This document shows, piece by piece, positions 43,190 to 51,950 of a stretch of DNA of 64,000 bases. The DNA comes from Peribacillus simplex (GTDB lineage Bacteria; Bacillota; Bacilli; Bacillales; DSM-1321). The notes beneath the pieces are model-generated. The model saw nothing but the letters and a program-made list of their open reading frames with translations, searched no databases and had not been told where the DNA came from. The translations under genes were made by a program, and so were the position numbers. The DNA is taken from positions 62,001-126,000 of the forward strand of contig NZ_LNNH01000028.1 in assembly GCF_001542915.1 (NCBI RefSeq). The letters run 5' to 3'. Within the stretch, counting starts at the first letter, position 1; each line of letters opens with the position of its first letter.

Positions 43190-43843
43190 TCAAGCAGCTT
43201 CCTTCATTCCCTTTAATCCTTTAGGAACGACTTTTCGTTCTATGATCGAGAATACATAATCGACCACGATGGCCATGATAATGACTGGCACTGCACCAGC
43301 GATGATATATTCTGTTTGGTATAAATTCAAACCGATGAAAATGTAATCCCCGAGTCCTCCGCCTCCGATGAAGGAAGCCAAGGTGGCCCAACCTATTAAA
43401 TAGACGGAAGCGGTGCGAATCCCTGCCATGATGACGGATAAGGCAAGCGGAAATTCAACAAGGCGGATCCGCTCCCAGCTGGTCATCCCGATGCCCCGCC
43501 CGGATTCCAGCAAATTTTCATTTACTCCTTTGATGCCTGTATATGTATTCCTGAGTATGGGTAAAACAGAATAGAAAAATAAGGCAATAATTGCGGGTGT
43601 CTTCCCTACCCCGAGGAAAGGAATGAAAAAGGCAAGTACTGCAAGACTCGGCAGCGTCTGCATAATATTAGCAATCCCGATTATAAAGGAAGCGCTCCTT
43701 TTCATGCGAGTCAGCAGAATGCCAAGGGGGACGGCAATAATTATTCCAAGAAACACGGCGATCAAAGATATGTATAAATGTTCCCATGCCTTAAAAATCA
43801 ATTCTTGCCAGTTCGTTTGTAAAAAATCAAGCAAAGTTTCCAT
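43190..43843 (-). CDS. opuCB: osmoprotectant ABC transporter permease (OpuCB-like)
   Basis: A 217-residue permease with about five to six hydrophobic helices and the EAA-type loop (NENLLESGRGIGMTSWERIRLVEFPLALSVIMAGIRTA). GGAGGTG overlaps an upstream GTG at 43852, so ATG 43843 (METLLDFLQTNW) is the start. Twelve nt separate it from the ATPase stop. It forms a heterodimeric channel with OpuCD. Confidence 0.92.
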   Translation of the reverse strand: METLLDFLQTNWQELIFKAWEHLYISLIAVFLGIIIAVPLGILLTRMKRSASFIIGIANIMQTLPSLAVLAFFIPFLGVGKTPAIIALFFYSVLPILRNTYTGIKGVNENLLESGRGIGMTSWERIRLVEFPLALSVIMAGIRTASVYLIGWATLASFIGGGGLGDYIFIGLNLYQTEYIIAGAVPVIIMAIVVDYVFSIIERKVVPKGLKGMKEAA

Positions 43844-43855
43844 CTTATACACCTC

Positions 43856-45010
43856 CTAGAACATTTCAACCATTTCAGCTATTTGACTTTCTTCCTCTCC
43901 CCAGATGCTGTCATATACAATATCGACTAGTGTTGCCCTGGTGACAATTCCGACCAGGCGTTTATTGTGATCAACTACCGGCACATATTTGAATCCCCGT
44001 TTCAGGATCTTTTGAACCGAATCACGGATTAAAGAATCTTGTTTCACTGAATATACTTCTGTATTAATCACTTCACTTATGAATGTAGCTTTTTTACGGT
44101 ATTCACTGATCGTTTCTACATCCACGTAGCCCTTCAACATATTTTGCTCATCGACCACAAGTAAGGAATCCACCCTTTTCTCGCGCATGATCTTGATGGC
44201 ATCGGTAAGAGACTTTTCCTCTGTAATGGATATCGGATTACGACTCATGATTTGTTCCACCAACTCAACATAAGGTCTTGTTTGAAGCAATCGATCTTTT
44301 CCTATGAACTCTTCGACGAATTCATTCACTGGGTTTCTGAGTATTTCATCCGGTGTCCCCACTTGAACGATTTCCCCACCCTTCAAAATGACAATCCGGT
44401 CGGCTAGCTTAATTGCTTCATCCATGTCGTGAGTCACGAAAACGATGGTTTTGTTCAGTGTACGCTGGAGATTTTTAAATTCTTCCTGTAGGGCATCGCG
44501 GGTTATCGGATCGAGTGCACCGAATGGTTCATCCATTAAAATAAGAGGTGGATTGGAAGCAAGTGCTCTCAGCACGCCAATTCTTTGCTGCTGCCCGCCG
44601 CTCAGTTCGTGTGGATACCTTTCTAAATATTCAGGGCCCATATCGACAAGCTGAAGCAATTCAAGTGCACGTTCTTTTTTTCGCTGTTCCTCCCATTTAA
44701 GAAGTTTTGGAACGAGCGTGATATTTTCCAGAATCGTCATATGTGGGAAAAGTCCGATTTGCTGAATGACGTACCCAATTTCCCTTCTTAATTGAACCGG
44801 GTCTTTATCCATTATATTTTCACCATTTATCAGGATCTGACCTTCTGACGGTTCAATTAGACGGTTAATCATTTTCATGGTTGTCGTTTTACCACAGCCA
44901 CTTGGACCAATGAAGCAAATGAACTCTCCTTTTTTTATGTCCAGTGATATATTCTTTACAGCCTTCTTGCCTCCCTTATAGATTTTTGATACATTCTCGA
45001 TTTTTAACAT
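43856..45010 (-). CDS. opuCA: osmoprotectant ABC transporter ATPase with CBS domains (OpuCA-like)
   Basis: A 384-residue ATPase. It has Walker A GPSGCGKTT near 38-46, the signature LSGGQQQRIG, Walker B LILMDEPFGALDP, and the H-loop VTHDMDEA. Two CBS domains follow in the C-terminal third (ISITEEKSLTDAIKIMREKRVDSLLVVDE and VYSVKQDSLIRDSVQKIL). In OpuA-type systems these sense ionic strength. GGAGGTG precedes ATG 45010; the six codons upstream belong to the leader. It heads the operon, and hyperosmotic induction is expected. Confidence 0.94.
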   Translation of the reverse strand: MLKIENVSKIYKGGKKAVKNISLDIKKGEFICFIGPSGCGKTTTMKMINRLIEPSEGQILINGENIMDKDPVQLRREIGYVIQQIGLFPHMTILENITLVPKLLKWEEQRKKERALELLQLVDMGPEYLERYPHELSGGQQQRIGVLRALASNPPLILMDEPFGALDPITRDALQEEFKNLQRTLNKTIVFVTHDMDEAIKLADRIVILKGGEIVQVGTPDEILRNPVNEFVEEFIGKDRLLQTRPYVELVEQIMSRNPISITEEKSLTDAIKIMREKRVDSLLVVDEQNMLKGYVDVETISEYRKKATFISEVINTEVYSVKQDSLIRDSVQKILKRGFKYVPVVDHNKRLVGIVTRATLVDIVYDSIWGEEESQIAEMVEMF

Positions 45011-45074
45011 AACAAGCACCTCCATCATTCGTAAACAATTACAAATTTTACAAAAATATTACCTTTTATATGCA

Positions 45075-45095
45075 CAGTCTGTTATACCCAGACAG
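45075..45095. promoter_or_regulatory. imperfect inverted repeat upstream of opuC
   Basis: CAGTCTG (45075-45081) faces CAGACAG (45089-45095), one mismatch from perfect. It lies about 65 nt before the opuCA start and could be a GbsR-type operator, but no such regulator gene is near. Confidence 0.35.
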
Positions 45096-45164
45096 TAAAT
45101 CTCTTAAACATTTAAAGTGTAAATTTCTAGTTCTTTGTATTTATATGAAAAAATGGAATAAAAA

Positions 45165-45188
45165 AACTGCCCTTTTAAAAAGGCAGTT
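45165..45188 (-). terminator. intrinsic terminator of the acyl-CoA dehydrogenase gene
   Basis: AACTGCC (45165-45171) pairs with GGCAGTT (45182-45188) around a self-complementary TTTTAAAA. On the minus strand seven T follow. Confidence 0.75.
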
Positions 45189-45206
45189 AGTAGATTCTAA
45201 TTAAGA

Positions 45207-46370
45207 TCATGCATCCAACTCGTTTGGATTGGCAAAGAGGTTTTTTATGATGTCAGTTGGCCCTTTACGGGTTGAAAACACGGAAATGTCCCGATGACGC
45301 CTGATAATCTTATCGTCACTCCTATGTCCGTACCCATCATGTACCTGCATGCACCTGTCAGATATTCGTTTGGACATTTTTGTGATCCAATATTCAGCCA
45401 TCGAGACCTGAGTGATGATATTCTCCCCATCCATATGTTTACATATCAAATCATCGACTAACGTACTGCCCACTTGAATATCTGTCGCTATTTCAGCAAA
45501 CGTAGACCTCGTTTTTGGACATTGGCTAATGTTCTTATTAAAGGTTTTGCCTTCTTTTACATATCCTTTCGTCAAATGGTACATTTCTTTTGCTGCCATT
45601 AACGATTTAAGCGCACACATAAGGCTTTCCTGCTGTGAATTTTGATTGATATAGGATAGCCCTTTCCCTTCCTCCCCAAGGATGCTTTCGAGTGGTACTG
45701 CAGCGTCATCAAAAAAAAGGTCGGCTGTTTCCAGACCATTCCTGCCATCCTTAACAAGCTTCCTGCCCATTGTCAATCCCGGAGTATCTTTGTCCACCAG
45801 CAGCAAACTGATACCGTCAAGACCGACTCCAAAATCGTTTTTACAGGCTACTATCATTAAGTCGGCCCTATAACCGTTCGTAATGAAGGTTTTTGCTCCC
45901 GTGATTCGATAATACCCATCTTTTTTGACGGCAGTGGTTTGCTCAGGACACGCATCCTGCTCTGAAAGAGCATAAGCAGATAACAGTTCACCTGACCTGA
46001 GTCCAGGTAAAAACCTATGTTTTTGATCAATTGTTCCGAATGAAGCAATATAGCGGGCCACAACATCTGAATCAATGAATATTCCTGCCAAGCCAGATCT
46101 GATTCTTTCCAATTCCTCTGCCACTACAACTGAATAGGCAAAGTCTGCTCCGGATCCACCGAATTCCACATCAAGCCATGGACTTAAAAATCCATTATCC
46201 CCCATTTTCTTTCGAAATGAGCGTGGTATTTCCCCCTCTTTTTCCCATTGATGATAATGGGGAACAGCCTCATTATCAAGAAATTCACGAAATGACCGTC
46301 GAAATAATAAGTGTTCTTTCGTGAAGAAGGAACGTGATTCATCCTTATTGACCGCCATCGTGTTAACCAT
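45207..46370 (-). CDS. divergent acyl-CoA dehydrogenase family protein
   Basis: A 387-residue protein with the ACAD three-domain fold: LLFRRSFREFLDNEAVPHYHQWEKEGEIP, YALSEQDACPEQTTAVKKDGYYRITGAKTFITNGYRADLMIV (FAD region), then the helical C-domain. The C-domain departs from the family norm. The usual ERKQFGKPI appears as EGKTFNKNI without the Arg, QLHGGYGY as QVHDGYGH, and the IYGGTNEIMK box as STRKGPTDIIK. It may have lost or changed activity. A good cre site lies 96 nt upstream of ATG 46370, which has GGAGG before it. Monocistronic. Confidence 0.82.
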   Translation of the reverse strand: MVNTMAVNKDESRSFFTKEHLLFRRSFREFLDNEAVPHYHQWEKEGEIPRSFRKKMGDNGFLSPWLDVEFGGSGADFAYSVVVAEELERIRSGLAGIFIDSDVVARYIASFGTIDQKHRFLPGLRSGELLSAYALSEQDACPEQTTAVKKDGYYRITGAKTFITNGYRADLMIVACKNDFGVGLDGISLLLVDKDTPGLTMGRKLVKDGRNGLETADLFFDDAAVPLESILGEEGKGLSYINQNSQQESLMCALKSLMAAKEMYHLTKGYVKEGKTFNKNISQCPKTRSTFAEIATDIQVGSTLVDDLICKHMDGENIITQVSMAEYWITKMSKRISDRCMQVHDGYGHRSDDKIIRRHRDISVFSTRKGPTDIIKNLFANPNELDA

Positions 46371-46465
46371 AAGTTAACCTCCATTCACAAATGATTTGGT
46401 TTGGCATGCATGCAAAATAATATGATAGTACACAGGCCTGCTCAAAGACAAAGATGATCAATGCA

Positions 46466-46479
46466 TGTAAGCGGTTACG
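46466..46479. promoter_or_regulatory. cre site (CcpA) upstream of the acyl-CoA dehydrogenase gene
   Basis: TGTAAGCGGTTACG matches TGWAANCGNTNWCA at all but the last base. The position suggests carbon-catabolite repression of the leftward gene. Confidence 0.65.
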
Positions 46480-46841
46480 AAAAAAATCAAATCTTCAAAC
46501 TGCAAAAACGGCCCACACTATTCAAGTTCAACAAAAGTATAAAATTCCCTTTTATAAAACGATTATTTACCATTTGAAAATCATTTGTGTATCGGATAAT
46601 TCCTAGGAAGGTACTTGAGTCTTACTTACTTGTTTTTAGATTGGTTTTATTCGTATATTCTAACGAGGTTATTTTTAAAATATTTATAAAGGTAAATAAA
46701 CCTTGCCTCTTCGGTAAATTACCTGCCTGATGCCCTAAACGGTTAATATATCTCCCTTTTTTTACAGCTTTAATTTATTGCCGCAATAACTCACCTACTA
46801 TTAAACCTTTTATTTGTCTAATACCCTGGAGTTCATTCACT
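46480..46841. other. AT-rich intergenic region
   Basis: No gene is supported between the acyl-CoA dehydrogenase promoter and the end of the MFS gene. No clear hairpin terminator for the MFS gene was found. Confidence 0.4.
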
Positions 46842-48113
46842 TTATCTTAAATCCAATTGGTTGTTAATGTTTAACACTTCCAAATTAATCGGTTTTACAT
46901 ACCGTATTACCGCCAATGATGCGAAAATTGCTAAACTACCCGCTAATAGAAATGCTGCTGTATAGGTTCCAGATACTTGAACAAGGTATCCTGTTACCGT
47001 TGGACCAAGTATTCCAGCCGTATTGGCTAAGAAGTGCATGAAACCTCCGACCGAACCAACATTTTGTGGATCTACAACGTCCTGAACGATCGCCCAGTAA
47101 ATGGATCCGGTTAAATACAAGAACAAAACTGATGAAGCCACTAAACTTACAGCTCCTATAGTTGTGGTCACAATTCCTGCAAGTCCAATACACAAAGCAG
47201 AAATAAACAAACATGTGACTAATACAACCTTACGAGAAAATAATATTCCTTTTCCAGAGAACTTCTTGTATACAAAATCCGATAAATATCCGCCTGAAGC
47301 TAATCCAATAAAACCCAATATCCATGGGATGACTGTAACGATGCTCATTTCCTTGACATTTAATCCATGAGTATCTATTAAATAGCTAGGAAACCAAGTT
47401 AAAAAGAAAAAGAGAATATATGAATAAGCAAAATAAGCAAAGGATGTAAATAAAACTGTTTTTTGTTTTAAATAATAACTTAATTGAATTTTTTTATTTG
47501 AGGAGACTTTATTAACATATTGTTGATTACTTGGAGTAGTAACATTATCTGCAGGTCCTTCTTTACTGAATAACCACCAAGCTATCGCCCAGGCAAAGCC
47601 GAGCAGCATGATTATGATGAAAGATATTCTCCAACCAAAACTGAGTGCTATTATACCGACAATGGGTCCTGCAATCGCTCCCCCTAATGGAGTACCGCTA
47701 TTGGCTAAGCCAATAGCACCTGCCCGTTTGTCAGCTGGAAACCAATTATTAATCATCTTGTTTATTGTGGCAGATAATGGTCCTTCCCCCATTCCAAAAA
47801 ACACACGAATAATAATTAAACTAGCTAGTCCAAATGCTAAAGCGATTGCACCGCTAAATATGGACCAAACAATCATGGCGACAAATAGCGTCAGTTTAGC
47901 GCCATAACGATCCGAAGCCATTCCTCCAAGAAAGTTGAACACCGCATAACCAACAGAAAAACTGCTAAAGACTATACCCATTTGCGTAGGTGTTAAATTT
48001 AACTCAGCTTGTATAAAAGGCGCAGCAATCGAGAGTGCGGATCTGTCCAAATAATTAATAACACCTGCTAAGAAAAGCAAAATCATAATAGAAGTCCTAC
48101 CCTTTGATAACAT
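46842..48113 (-). CDS. MFS transporter, anion:cation symporter (hexuronate/aldonate) type
   Basis: A 423-residue twelve-helix carrier. The start MLSKGRTSIMILLFLAGVINYLDRSALSIAAPFIQAELNLTPTQMGIVFSSFSVGYAVFNFLGGMASDRYGAK carries the ACS/ExuT-like signature NYLDRS and the MFS motif GGMASDRYG; GEGPLSATINKMINNWFP follows. Relatives carry glucuronate, galactonate, glucarate and similar sugar acids with H+. AAGGGGGGAG lies before ATG 48113. It is the last gene of the sugar-acid cluster, 135 nt after the FAH-family gene. Confidence 0.88.
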   Translation of the reverse strand: MLSKGRTSIMILLFLAGVINYLDRSALSIAAPFIQAELNLTPTQMGIVFSSFSVGYAVFNFLGGMASDRYGAKLTLFVAMIVWSIFSGAIALAFGLASLIIIRVFFGMGEGPLSATINKMINNWFPADKRAGAIGLANSGTPLGGAIAGPIVGIIALSFGWRISFIIIMLLGFAWAIAWWLFSKEGPADNVTTPSNQQYVNKVSSNKKIQLSYYLKQKTVLFTSFAYFAYSYILFFFLTWFPSYLIDTHGLNVKEMSIVTVIPWILGFIGLASGGYLSDFVYKKFSGKGILFSRKVVLVTCLFISALCIGLAGIVTTTIGAVSLVASSVLFLYLTGSIYWAIVQDVVDPQNVGSVGGFMHFLANTAGILGPTVTGYLVQVSGTYTAAFLLAGSLAIFASLAVIRYVKPINLEVLNINNQLDLR

Positions 48114-48248
48114 ATTCTCCCCCCTTAAAGTAAGCCATGGATATACTGACAAAGAGCAGGTTCACCGAAGAATGAAGCCTGCCCGAAATCATTAGTAGGC
48201 GATTTGATGTTGCATCAAAATCATCACGCTGGCAGGAAATTCATGTTT

Positions 48249-49154
48249 TTATTGCAGATTCTTTTCTTCAATAAATGTATTTGTTAATACTCCCAGCTTT
48301 TCAATTTCAACGGAAACGACATCGCCAGGCTTTATATAAGTTTGTTTTTCTTCGGGATAGCCCAAGATTACCCCCTCCGGTGTTCCTGTCAGAATGATAT
48401 CTCCTGGAATTAAGGTCATATGATTGGAAATATAACTTACCATTTGGGCAACAGTAAAAATCATGTCCGACGTATTAGAATTCTGACGCACTTCTCCGTT
48501 TACCAATGTTTTTATACTCAAATTCTGTGGATCTCCCACTTCTTCAGCCGTTACTAAATAGGGACCCATTGGGCTGAAATCATCACATGTTTTTCCAAGC
48601 AGCCATTGCGGTGTCTTAAACTGTAAATCCCTTGCGGACAAATCATTCACCGGACAATACCCAAACACATGCTCGAGGGCATTCTCTTGTGAAACGAATT
48701 TTGCTTTCTTTCCAACGACAACACCCAGTTCCACCTCATAGTCTAACTTTTCTGTTACTGCGGGTACGGCAATCTCACATAGATGGCCTGTTAGTGTATT
48801 GTTAAACTTGTTAAATAGAATCGGAACTTCCGGATAAGCTGCATTGGTTTCATCTGCATGTTTACGGTAATTAAGCCCCACACAAATGATTTTATTAGGC
48901 TGGGTCACACAAGGCTCCCACTCTATATCCTTTTCATTCAAAACATAGGTTTCAGCGTTATATACATCAGGGTTGGTTACTAATCTTCCTAATGCAGCCA
49001 GTGCTGTTTGTCCGCCTTCGATGACTTCCATGATATTCGTCGGTACGCTTTCCCCTCCAATAACGGATAATGCAGATACTACATCAACAATACCATTATC
49101 CACTTTCACCCCAAGAGATTGTTTGCCATTTTTCTTGAAAGTTAATAACTTCAA
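48249..49154 (-). CDS. fumarylacetoacetase-family hydrolase (likely 2,4-diketo-3-deoxy sugar acid hydrolase)
   Basis: A 301-residue FAH protein. NKIICVGLNYRKHADETNAAYPEVPILFNKFNNTLTGH, KLDYEVELGVVVGKKAKFV (metal Glu residues), GYCPVNDLSARDLQ and PGDIILTGTPEGVILG are the family core. FAH enzymes cleave C-C bonds of diketo acids or decarboxylate and isomerise them. With a UxaA-type dehydratase and an SDR alongside, hydrolysis of a 2,4-diketo-3-deoxy aldonate to pyruvate plus a hydroxy acid is the best inference. GAGGAGG is six nt before TTG 49154, which is therefore the start. Confidence 0.86.
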   Translation of the reverse strand: MKLLTFKKNGKQSLGVKVDNGIVDVVSALSVIGGESVPTNIMEVIEGGQTALAALGRLVTNPDVYNAETYVLNEKDIEWEPCVTQPNKIICVGLNYRKHADETNAAYPEVPILFNKFNNTLTGHLCEIAVPAVTEKLDYEVELGVVVGKKAKFVSQENALEHVFGYCPVNDLSARDLQFKTPQWLLGKTCDDFSPMGPYLVTAEEVGDPQNLSIKTLVNGEVRQNSNTSDMIFTVAQMVSYISNHMTLIPGDIILTGTPEGVILGYPEEKQTYIKPGDVVSVEIEKLGVLTNTFIEEKNLQ

Positions 49155-49200
49155 AATGATCCTCCTCATATCCTTTTAAATTTTTTGTATCTCTTTGCTC

Positions 49201-49974
49201 TCATGCATTTTTTCCGAAGACGACACCACCGTCCATATAAAGCGGGGAGCCCATCATAAACTTAGATTCATCGGATGCTAAAAATAAAGCCGCTTTTGCA
49301 ACATCTTCCGGTTTTCCGAGATCACCGCTTAATTGGCGAGTTTTTATATGTTCCACCGCTTCTTCCGGATTATCGTAAGAGGTTTGCAAATACTTTTCCA
49401 CAAATGGCGTGAAAATCGTTCCCGGCAACAACGCATTTACACGAATTTTATAAGGTGCGTAATCGACCTGCATGGATTTTGTAAGTGCCAAAACCGCTCC
49501 TTTTGTAGCAGCATAAGAGGCTCTGCGCGCTAAGCCAATTTCAGCGATACATGATGACATATTGATGATGGAGCCATTTTTTCTCTCCATCATGTGCGGC
49601 AAGACATATTTACTTGGCAGGTAAACTCCTTTAATATTTACACTGATTACCCTATCCCAGTCGTCGGGTTCGATTTCATGCAGTTCGCCTATACCGCTAA
49701 TGCCGGCATTATTGAAAAGAACATCAATCCTGGAATATTTTCCAACTACCTGTTGAACCATTTCTTTAACAGAATCGGCATCCGTGACGTCAGCATGAAT
49801 AAAGGTCGCTTCCCCGCCTGATGAAGTGATTTCTCCTACTGCTTGGTTCCCATTTTTTTCATCAAGGTCATTCACGATGATAGTGGCCCCTTCTTTTGCA
49901 AAAAGTAACGCCGTACTTTTTCCGATGCCAGAGCCCGAACCAGTGATCAATACAATTTTCCCTTGCAATCTCAT
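49201..49974 (-). CDS. SDR dehydrogenase of the sugar-acid cluster
   Basis: A 257-residue classical SDR: TGSGSGIG at 11-18, NNAG at 88-91, Ser140, Tyr154 and Lys158 (YAATK), and the C-terminal GSPLYMDGG. Asp36 after the second strand (IIVNDLD) indicates NAD. It likely oxidises the C4 hydroxyl of a 2-keto-3-deoxy sugar acid, the step between the UxaA-type dehydratase and the FAH hydrolase; this is inferred from context. AAAGGTG eight nt upstream supports ATG 49974. It lies 36 nt after the dehydratase and 46 nt before FAH. Confidence 0.87.
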   Translation of the reverse strand: MRLQGKIVLITGSGSGIGKSTALLFAKEGATIIVNDLDEKNGNQAVGEITSSGGEATFIHADVTDADSVKEMVQQVVGKYSRIDVLFNNAGISGIGELHEIEPDDWDRVISVNIKGVYLPSKYVLPHMMERKNGSIINMSSCIAEIGLARRASYAATKGAVLALTKSMQVDYAPYKIRVNALLPGTIFTPFVEKYLQTSYDNPEEAVEHIKTRQLSGDLGKPEDVAKAALFLASDESKFMMGSPLYMDGGVVFGKNA

Positions 49975-50010
49975 CACACTCACACCTTTCGTATCACTAA
50001 ATTTTGCTTC

Positions 50011-51171
50011 TTATAGGCTAATGCCGATTCGATTGATACTAAACTCCTGATGACCGAGAATTTCTGCTTTTGTTAAACTACCCGATGATATGTCCACAAT
50101 CTCATCAAAAATCCGCTTTCCAGCCTGGTCTAACGTTTCTTTTCCTTGCAGCACACTGCTTATATCCATGTCAATATTATCGTTCATCCGTTTTCCGGTT
50201 AGCTCATTTCCAGTAATTTTAATGACTGGAAGAATCGGGTTTCCTGTAGGAGTCCCACGGCCGGTTGTAAAGCAAACAACTTGTACCCCGGCAGCTGCCA
50301 TGCCAGAAACACACTCGATATCATTTCCTGGTGAATCCATAAAGTAATAACCTTTTCCAGGGATGGATTGCGCGTACTCCACTACCCCTTGTAAAGGTGA
50401 TGTTCCTGCTTTACTAATACACCCTAGCGATTTCTCTTCAATGCTTGAAAGTCCACCTTCAATATTTCCCGGGCTTGGATTGCCACCGCGCATATCGACA
50501 CCCATGCGCTCGATTTCTTTTTCAAACCTCTCAACATACGAATATAGTTTGTGACGAATGTCATCGGAAACGGCTTTTTCAGCTACAATATGCTCTGCGC
50601 CAATAATTTCCGTTGTTTCCCCCATGACAATGCATCCTCCTTCGCTGATGATCAAGTCTGAGGCCTTACCTAAAGCAGGATTACTGCATAATCCAGAAGT
50701 TGAGTCAGATCCTCCGCATTTCACCCCGACAATGATCTCAGACAAAGAAATGTCTTCCTTAGGGATTTGTTGAATATCCATGACAAGTTTACGAGCTGAA
50801 TCTATTCCTTTTTGAATTGTTTTAACTGAGCCTCCTTCATATTGTATATCCAACCAGATGACGGGCTTGCCAGTCTCTCTTATTTCATCGCGAATTTGGT
50901 CTGCTTTCATCACTTCGCAGCCAAGGCTTACGATCAATACCGCTCCGACGTTGGGGTTTTTCCCCATTCCCACGAGTACTTGATGTGTTCTTTCTTTATC
51001 ATCCCCTACTTGGCTGCAGCCATGTTGATGAGGAATCGCAACTGTTCCCGGCACTTGCTGCTGAATTCTGTTTACCACCTGATTTGCACAAACAACAGTA
51101 GGCAATAATAAAACATGATTTCGTATACCTACCTTTCCGTCTGTTCTGCGATAACCTTTAAATAATGTCAT
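50011..51171 (-). CDS. altronate dehydratase family, large (UxaA C-terminal) subunit
   Basis: A 386-residue dehydratase subunit: MTLFKGYRRTDGKVGIRNHVLLLPTVVCANQV at the start, PHQHGCSQVGDDKERT, VGVKCGGSDSTSGLCSNPALGKASD (the conserved Cys for the iron site) and CFTTGRGTPTGNP. The family dehydrates aldonates such as altronate, and some members act in non-phosphorylative fucose, galactose or arabinose routes. AGGAGGG lies before ATG 51171. The open frame runs further upstream only as a shadow of the small-subunit gene. It overlaps that gene by 14 nt. Confidence 0.9.
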   Translation of the reverse strand: MTLFKGYRRTDGKVGIRNHVLLLPTVVCANQVVNRIQQQVPGTVAIPHQHGCSQVGDDKERTHQVLVGMGKNPNVGAVLIVSLGCEVMKADQIRDEIRETGKPVIWLDIQYEGGSVKTIQKGIDSARKLVMDIQQIPKEDISLSEIIVGVKCGGSDSTSGLCSNPALGKASDLIISEGGCIVMGETTEIIGAEHIVAEKAVSDDIRHKLYSYVERFEKEIERMGVDMRGGNPSPGNIEGGLSSIEEKSLGCISKAGTSPLQGVVEYAQSIPGKGYYFMDSPGNDIECVSGMAAAGVQVVCFTTGRGTPTGNPILPVIKITGNELTGKRMNDNIDMDISSVLQGKETLDQAGKRIFDEIVDISSGSLTKAEILGHQEFSINRIGISL

Positions 51172-51502
51172 TAGAATCCCTCCTACTCCCTGCTTTTTGA
51201 TCCCCGCGTCCTCGAATGCCTTCAATATTATGAACATGTACATGTTCTCCTTCATCAATACCTTCGGTTGCGGCTCCGATTGATTCGCCATACTTAATAA
51301 TTCGCTCTCCTTTTTTAACCGGACGAATCGCAACTTTGTGACAGAATTTCACATCTTGCTGAACGATTATGTTATGACTAATTCCGTTAAGGTTAAAAGA
51401 AAGGTTTTCCCCCGCTTTGACATCACAAAGTAAGGTCGCCACATTGTCCTTGGAATCCATGACAATACAAGAAACACCCGTTTTAAAAGAATTTTCACTC
51501 AT
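51158..51502 (-). CDS. altronate dehydratase family, small (SAF domain, UxaA N-terminal) subunit
   Basis: A 114-residue SAF-domain protein: VATLLCDVKAGENLSFNLNG, HKVAIRPVKKGERIIKYGESIGAATEGIDEGEHVHVHNIEG. In E. coli UxaA this domain is fused to the large one; split genes are common in Gram-positives. The tail after VHNIEG (RGRGDQKAGSRRDSNDII) is basic and overlaps the large-subunit start, so translation is coupled. It is the first gene of the cluster, divergent from the AraC regulator. Confidence 0.88.
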   Translation of the reverse strand: MSENSFKTGVSCIVMDSKDNVATLLCDVKAGENLSFNLNGISHNIIVQQDVKFCHKVAIRPVKKGERIIKYGESIGAATEGIDEGEHVHVHNIEGIRGRGDQKAGSRRDSNDII

Positions 51503-51950
51503 CTATTCACACCTCACAATCATTCATTTTTTAATAAGAAACGAACCGTACTCATCCAATATTTTACATAAAACAGAGTACTTGCAAAGAAAAATGGTAG
51601 AATCCCGACGAAATTTCGTCCATAATAGCTTCACAGCTGTAGGGTCATAGGGATAAAATAATATTGAATTAAATTTTTTATAATTCTAAATTTTCAGACT
51701 CAATTCCCCATAGGAACTGCCAGTAATTCTATCTCCTCCTTTATATTAGTTCGTACTTTTTGATAGCGTTCTCTTTTTTATGCAATGAATTGTGTCGCTA
51801 AGAAATTTCAACAACATGATGTTTTTTATCTCTTAAAAATATTGTATCATCGAATTTCAAAACATAAATTCCGTAATTCATCATATTTATACGGTTTTTT
51901 GATATATCGGTGTTATTTACTAAATTACAGGAAATGGTGATGATTTTTAA
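51503..51950. other. divergent promoter region of the sugar-acid operon and its AraC regulator
   Basis: A 448-nt AT-rich spacer without a supported gene. It must hold both promoters and the AraC sites; apart from the weak cre-like box I see no clear repeat pair. Confidence 0.45.
51761..51774. promoter_or_regulatory. weak cre-like site in the sugar-acid divergent region
   Basis: TGATAGCGTTCTCT keeps the cre core but deviates at two consensus positions. It lies about 260 nt upstream of the small-subunit gene. Confidence 0.3.

Noticed and set aside
45711..46370. Beta-oxidation operon around the acyl-CoA dehydrogenase
   Set aside because: There is no thiolase, enoyl-CoA hydratase, acyl-CoA ligase or ETF gene nearby, and a terminator follows the gene directly.
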